Positions 14,758-18,350 of a stretch of DNA of 18,350 bases are shown here, one piece after another; position 1 is the first letter of the stretch; the number at the start of each line of letters is the position of its first letter. Below the pieces are notes generated by a model that was not told the DNA's origin, searched no databases, and saw only the letters and a program-made list of their open reading frames with translations. Where the stretch lies: contig VAYE01000198.1 of the NCBI GenBank assembly GCA_005883235.1, positions 1 to 18,350 on the forward strand. The letters run 5' to 3'. Source of the DNA: Actinomycetota bacterium. GTDB lineage: Bacteria > Actinomycetota > Thermoleophilia > Gaiellales > Gaiellaceae. A program made the translations under genes and the position numbers.

Positions 14758-15872
14758 GCGGCGAAGCGGGCGGCGTCCACGCGCCGGAGCTCGAGACCGT
14801 TGCCGGGCCGCGACCGGTCAGGCCTGAGCGCACCGCCGTCGGGCTCGGGCGCGCCGTCGAAGAGCATGGGCTCGAGGCGCACGTGGTCGTGGAAGTACTC
14901 GAGGTGGCGGAAGCGCGGCACCGCGCAGCAGGCGGCCAGGCTCGCCGCGGGCGCGCAGTGCGCGGAGAGGTCGAGGTCGAACGCGGCTGCGAGCGCCCCC
15001 GCCCGCAGGAAGCCGGTGATCCCGCCGCAGCGCGTCACGTCGGCCTGAAGGCAGTCGACGCAGCCGCCGGCGACGAGGTTGCGGAAGTCGGCCGGCACGT
15101 ACGCGTACTCGCCGGCGGCGATCTCGAGCCCGGCGGGCGCGCGGTCGCGCAGGAGCCGCAGGCCCTCGAGATCGGCCGAGCTGACCGGCTCCTCGTACCA
15201 GGCGACGCCCCACTCGCGCCGGAAGCGCACGGCCCAAGCCAGGGCCTGCTTGCGCTCGAGCCCGCCGTTCGAGTCGACGTAGAGCTCCGTCTCGTCGCCG
15301 ATCGCCTGCCGCGCCGTGTCGAGGCGCTCCGCGTCGCGCGCGGGCTCGCGCGAGACCTTGATCTTCACCCGCGGGATCCCCTGTCCGACCCAGCCCTCGA
15401 GTTGCTCACGGAGCCGGTCGAGCGTGTACGAGGTGAAGCCGCCGCTGCCGTAGATGAGTGCCTCGTCGCGGGCCCGTCCGACGAGATCGACGAGCGGCAG
15501 CTCGAGGAGCCGCGCTTTCAAATCCCAGAGCGCGAGGTCGACGGCCGACAGCGCGCAGAACCCGATCCCCGGCCGGCCCGCGTTCCGGAGCGCGACTCCC
15601 ATCGCCTCCCAGGCCTCGGCGATCGCGAAGGCGTCGCGGCCCTTGACGACCTCGGCCAGCTTCTCCTCGACGAGCTTCCCGGCGGCAGCCGGGGCATAGC
15701 TGTAGCCGAGGCCCGTCTTCCCGGAGGCGCGCAGCTCGACGACGACGATCGTCGTCGAGTCCCATTCGGCCGTCCCGTCCGACTCGGGCTCGTCGGTCGG
15801 GACGGTGTACGCGGACACGTCGACGCTCTCGACGCGCGCCCCCGTGCCCTGCCGGAGGACCGTTGCGCTCAC
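14754..15872 (-). CDS. Enolase-superfamily enzyme, mandelate racemase subgroup (acid-sugar dehydratase/racemase-like)
   Basis: A 372-residue protein with the two-domain fold of the enolase superfamily: a capping domain (about residues 1-135) and a (beta/alpha)7-beta barrel. Active-site residues are in order: K170-x-K172 (PRVKIKVS) at the end of the second barrel strand, metal ligands D200 (YVDSNGG), E227 (WYEEPV) and E254 (AAGEY), then D278 (QADVTRCGG) paired with H305 (LSAHCAP). The KxK plus Asp/His dyad places it in the mandelate racemase subgroup, whose members abstract the alpha-proton of a carboxylate, most often dehydrating sugar acids. The GTG start at 15872 overlaps the upstream TPP-enzyme stop (GTGA), and the longer upstream open frame is that gene's shadow. 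The specific substrate is not predictable; neighbours suggest a hydroxyacid pathway. Confidence 0.88.
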   Translation of the reverse strand: MSATVLRQGTGARVESVDVSAYTVPTDEPESDGTAEWDSTTIVVVELRASGKTGLGYSYAPAAAGKLVEEKLAEVVKGRDAFAIAEAWEAMGVALRNAGRPGIGFCALSAVDLALWDLKARLLELPLVDLVGRARDEALIYGSGGFTSYTLDRLREQLEGWVGQGIPRVKIKVSREPARDAERLDTARQAIGDETELYVDSNGGLERKQALAWAVRFRREWGVAWYEEPVSSADLEGLRLLRDRAPAGLEIAAGEYAYVPADFRNLVAGGCVDCLQADVTRCGGITGFLRAGALAAAFDLDLSAHCAPAASLAACCAVPRFRHLEYFHDHVRLEPMLFDGAPEPDGGALRPDRSRPGNGLELRRVDAARFAA

Positions 15873-17656
15873 CGGCCCGGAACGAACTCTTCGATCTTCT
15901 GCTTGAGCGACTGCTTGATGAACGCGCCGCGGTCGGGATCGCCGCCGACGATCGCCTTCATGAAGTAGCGCGCCTCTTCGAAGGTGATGTGCGGCGGCAG
16001 CGGAGGAACCTCCGGATCCGTGATCGCCTCGACCAGCACCGGCCGGTCGGCGGCGAGCGCCTCGTCCCAGGCAGGACCGATCTGGTCCGGGTCGTCGACG
16101 CGGATCCCCTTCAGGCCGACGAGCTCGGCGTAGCGCGCGTACGGGAAATCGGGCAGCACCTGCGAGGCCTCGTACTTTGGGTCGCCCTCCATCGCCCGCT
16201 GCTCCCACGTCACCTGGTTCAGGTCGTCGTTGTGGAGCACGAGGACGATCAGGCGCTGGTCGCTCCAGCGGTCGCGGTACTTCGCGATCGTGATCAGCTC
16301 GTTCATCCCGTTCATCTGGAAGGCGCCGTCGCCGACGAGCGCGAAAACGGGTCGCTCGGGATACGCGAACTTCGCCGCGATCGCATACGGGACGCCGGGC
16401 CCCATCGTCGCGAGCGTGCCGGAGAGGGACGCCATCATCCCCTTGCGGAGCTTGATGTCGCGCGCGTACCAGTTCGCGGCCGAGCCCGAGTCCGCGGTCA
16501 GGATCGCGCCGTCAGGGAGCCGCTGCGAGAGCTCCCAGAAGACCCGCTGCGGGTTGATCGGGTCGGCGTCGAGCAGCGCCCGCTCCTCCATCAGCTTCCA
16601 CCAGTCGCGGATGCCCTCCTCGATCTCCTCGCGCCAGGAGCGCTCCTCCTTGCGCTCGAGCCTCGGGAGCAGCGCCTTCAGGGTCTCCTTGGCGTCGCCG
16701 ACGAGGTTGACCTCCATCGGATAGCGGATCCCGACCATGCGGCCGTCGATGTCGATCTGGACGCCGCGCGCCTTGCCTTCCTCGGGCAGGAACTCCGAGT
16801 AGGGGAAGCTCGACCCGACCATGAGGAAGGCGTCGCAGCCCATCATCAGGTCCCAGCTCGGCTTCGTTCCGAGGAGGCCGATCGCGCCGGTCACGAACGG
16901 CAGGTCGTCGGGCAGGGCAGCCTTGCCGAGGAGCGCCTTCGCGACACCGGCGCCGAGGGTCTCCGCGACCTGGACGACCTCGTCGCCCGCGTGCAGCGCG
17001 CCCTGGCCGATCAGCATCGCGACCTTCTCGCTCTCGTTGAGGACCGTGGCCGCCCGTTCGAGGTCGCCGTCCTCGGGCACGACCTTCGGCCGCGAGTAGC
17101 CGAGCCCCGAGTGAACCGTGCCGTGCTCGTGCGGGGGAGCCTCGACGGCCTTCTCCGAGGCCAGGTCGTTCGGGACGACGATGCACGTGACCGTGCGCTC
17201 CGCGAGGGCGATGCGCACCGCTCGGTCGACGAGGTGTCGGACCTGTGCTGGGTCGGTCGCCATGTGGACGAACTCGTGCGCGACGTCCTTGAACAGGGTG
17301 GTGAGGTCGACCTCCTGCTGGTAGTTGCCGCCGAGCGACGGCATCGCCTGCTGCCCGACGATCGCGACGACAGGCTGGTGGTCGAGCTTGGCGTCGTAGA
17401 GGCCGTTCAGCAGGTGGATCGCACCCGGGCCCGAGGTCGCGATGCAGACCCCGACCTCCCCCGTGAACTTCGCGTGGCCACAGGCCATGAACGCCGCCAT
17501 CTCCTCGTGCCGAACCTGGATGAACTCGGGGTCGCCGTCCGCTCGGTCGAAGGCGCCCAGGAACGCGTTGATCCCGTCACCCGGGTAGCCGTAGATCCTG
17601 TGAACGCCCCACTCCGTCAGCCGGTTGAGGACGTAGTCAGCGACGAGCTCCGCCAT
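15869..17656 (-). CDS. Thiamine-diphosphate-dependent enzyme, pyruvate oxidase/dehydrogenase (PoxB)-like
   Basis: A 595-residue three-domain enzyme of the acetolactate synthase/pyruvate oxidase family that decarboxylates a 2-oxoacid. The pyrimidine-binding domain (residues 1-170) contains catalytic E51 (RHEEMAAFMACGHAKFTG) and SGPGAIHLLNGLYDAK; the central FAD/NAD-like domain is about 195-335; the pyrophosphate domain (about 365-550) has the motif GDGAFQMNGMNEL starting at 442 and N476-D477 (HNDDLNQVTWEQR). The overall sequence resembles pyruvate:quinone dehydrogenases more than biosynthetic acetolactate synthases, but the C-terminal lipid-binding peptide of E. coli PoxB is not recognisable. 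ATG 17656 is preceded by AAAGGACGG. Its stop overlaps the start of the enolase-superfamily gene, so the two are co-translated; BrkB-like gene lies 78 bases upstream. Confidence 0.9.
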   Translation of the reverse strand: MAELVADYVLNRLTEWGVHRIYGYPGDGINAFLGAFDRADGDPEFIQVRHEEMAAFMACGHAKFTGEVGVCIATSGPGAIHLLNGLYDAKLDHQPVVAIVGQQAMPSLGGNYQQEVDLTTLFKDVAHEFVHMATDPAQVRHLVDRAVRIALAERTVTCIVVPNDLASEKAVEAPPHEHGTVHSGLGYSRPKVVPEDGDLERAATVLNESEKVAMLIGQGALHAGDEVVQVAETLGAGVAKALLGKAALPDDLPFVTGAIGLLGTKPSWDLMMGCDAFLMVGSSFPYSEFLPEEGKARGVQIDIDGRMVGIRYPMEVNLVGDAKETLKALLPRLERKEERSWREEIEEGIRDWWKLMEERALLDADPINPQRVFWELSQRLPDGAILTADSGSAANWYARDIKLRKGMMASLSGTLATMGPGVPYAIAAKFAYPERPVFALVGDGAFQMNGMNELITIAKYRDRWSDQRLIVLVLHNDDLNQVTWEQRAMEGDPKYEASQVLPDFPYARYAELVGLKGIRVDDPDQIGPAWDEALAADRPVLVEAITDPEVPPLPPHITFEEARYFMKAIVGGDPDRGAFIKQSLKQKIEEFVPGR

Positions 17657-17734
17657 TCGGCACCGTCCTTTCGCCTGCGCCTCGGTTCGGGTGTTCTTCT
17701 CTCTCGTGGGCGGCGGCGCGAAACGCGGCCACCG

Positions 17735-18350
17735 TCAGCCTCTCTCCTGACGGTTCCGAAGGAGCTCGTCGAGCTGGACTCCGAGGATGAAAACGAACAC
17801 GGACAGATAGAGGTAGGCGCCGAGAACGAGGAACCCCGTCAACAGGCCGATCCCGTTCTTGAAGTTGGACAGGCTCGTCATCCAGACGCGGAAGACGAGC
17901 GAGAGGACGATCCACGCGGCGACGATCGCGATCGAGCCTGCGCTCGCCCAGCGCGGGCGAGGGTGCTCGGCCGGCGCGTAGCGCACGAGGAGCGCAATCG
18001 CCAGCATGAGGAGCGCGGCGGCGATCAGCCAGCGTCCGACCCCGAGCAGGAAGTGCACCGCTCCGGAGCCCGAGCCCGCCTTCGGCGCGACCAGCACGAT
18101 CAGGAATGCGCCGACCAGGCAGAGCGACGTCGCCGCCGCGAGCGCGAGCGCGACGAGAAGCTTCCGCCACCGCCGCTTGTCCTCGACCTCGTGGATTCGG
18201 TTCAGCGTCTCCATCACCGTCGCGACGGCGGCGGTCATGTGCCAGAGCACGAGCGCCGAGGCGAGGGTGATCAGCGAGCCCTTGTCGCTCGCGAAGATCC
18301 GCTTGACCGAGTAGTCGATCCCGTGGAAGACCGGCCCGCTTACGCGCGGC
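17735..18350 (-). CDS. YihY/BrkB-family inner-membrane protein (partial, 5' end beyond right edge)
   Basis: The minus-strand frame is open from the right edge, so the 204 visible residues are the C-terminal part of a protein usually 280-400 long. TLASALVLWHMTAAVATVMETLNRIHEVEDKRRWRK matches the family's conserved middle region (...lw.as.g..almralNraygvee.r), and NFKNGIGLLTGFLVLGAYLYLSVFVFILGVQLDELL matches the last two helices. About five membrane helices are visible, and the C-terminus is short. Function of the family is unclear (proposed transporter or envelope protein; not the RNase BN it was once thought to be). An internal GTG at 18250 is not the true start, because homology continues upstream of it. 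Confidence 0.88.
   Translation of the reverse strand, partial: PRVSGPVFHGIDYSVKRIFASDKGSLITLASALVLWHMTAAVATVMETLNRIHEVEDKRRWRKLLVALALAAATSLCLVGAFLIVLVAPKAGSGSGAVHFLLGVGRWLIAAALLMLAIALLVRYAPAEHPRPRWASAGSIAIVAAWIVLSLVFRVWMTSLSNFKNGIGLLTGFLVLGAYLYLSVFVFILGVQLDELLRNRQERG

Noticed and set aside
13060..15048. Long plus-strand open frame of about 660 codons opposite the YdiJ-like and racemase-like genes
   Set aside because: Spans two real genes and their junction on the other strand and has no recognisable motif; antisense shadow.
1..18350. tRNA-Sec, selA/selB/selD, fdhD or molybdopterin genes that would accompany a Sec formate dehydrogenase
   Set aside because: Looked for in the gaps and open frames on both strands; none is recognisable in this window.

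Overview
The window is very GC-rich and gene-dense. Its combination of genes suggests an actinobacterium, most plausibly Thermoleophilia (Gaiellales/Solirubrobacterales-like): a secreted collagen-like protein with an RLPKDSV-type segment, the wreck of an F420-dependent luciferase-like oxidoreductase, many 4-base gene overlaps and frequent GTG starts. The taxon is an inference; there is no rRNA or tRNA gene to anchor it.

Left end, minus strand (1-2707): the first 543 codons of aconitase (acnA, cut by the window edge), a rho-independent terminator immediately upstream of it, a small collagen-like exported protein, and a clear pseudogene of an F420-dependent LLM-class oxidoreductase with a large internal deletion and several frameshifts.

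Plus-strand operon (2784-6731): seven tightly overlapping membrane-protein genes in the order MrpE, MrpF, MrpG, MbhD/DUF4040, MbhE-MrpB fusion, MrpC, MrpD. This is the order of the sodium/proton antiporter half (MbhA-MbhH) of archaeal membrane-bound hydrogenases, but no hydrogenase gene is present. Several charged residues of the MrpD proton path are changed.

Minus-strand block (6728-11623): a formate dehydrogenase operon. The large subunit appears broken by a TGA codon at 11059-11057. That TGA is a selenocysteine codon: it sits exactly where FdnG/FdhF have Sec, is followed by the conserved His, and carries a near-perfect bacterial SECIS hairpin with a GGTCT loop 11 bases downstream. The enzyme is therefore one 1,067-residue selenoprotein (U189), not two proteins. 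It has no Tat signal, so it should face the cytoplasm. It is followed by a four-cluster ferredoxin-like subunit and an NrfD-type membrane anchor. The last anchor codon and the last MrpD codon share one CTAG: the two operons converge with overlapping stop codons.

Minus-strand block (11701-18350): a YihY/BrkB membrane protein (5' end outside the window), a PoxB-like thiamine-diphosphate enzyme, an enolase-superfamily (mandelate racemase subgroup) enzyme and a YdiJ-like FAD/Fe-S D-2-hydroxyacid dehydrogenase; the last three genes overlap each other. Together with the formate dehydrogenase they look like a set of enzymes that pass electrons from small organic acids (2-hydroxyacids, 2-oxoacids, formate) to the membrane, next to an ion-translocating module. 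The functional link between the blocks is inferred only from proximity. No CRISPR array, insertion sequence, tRNA or rRNA was seen, and no stretch over 300 bases lacks a gene or gene remnant.
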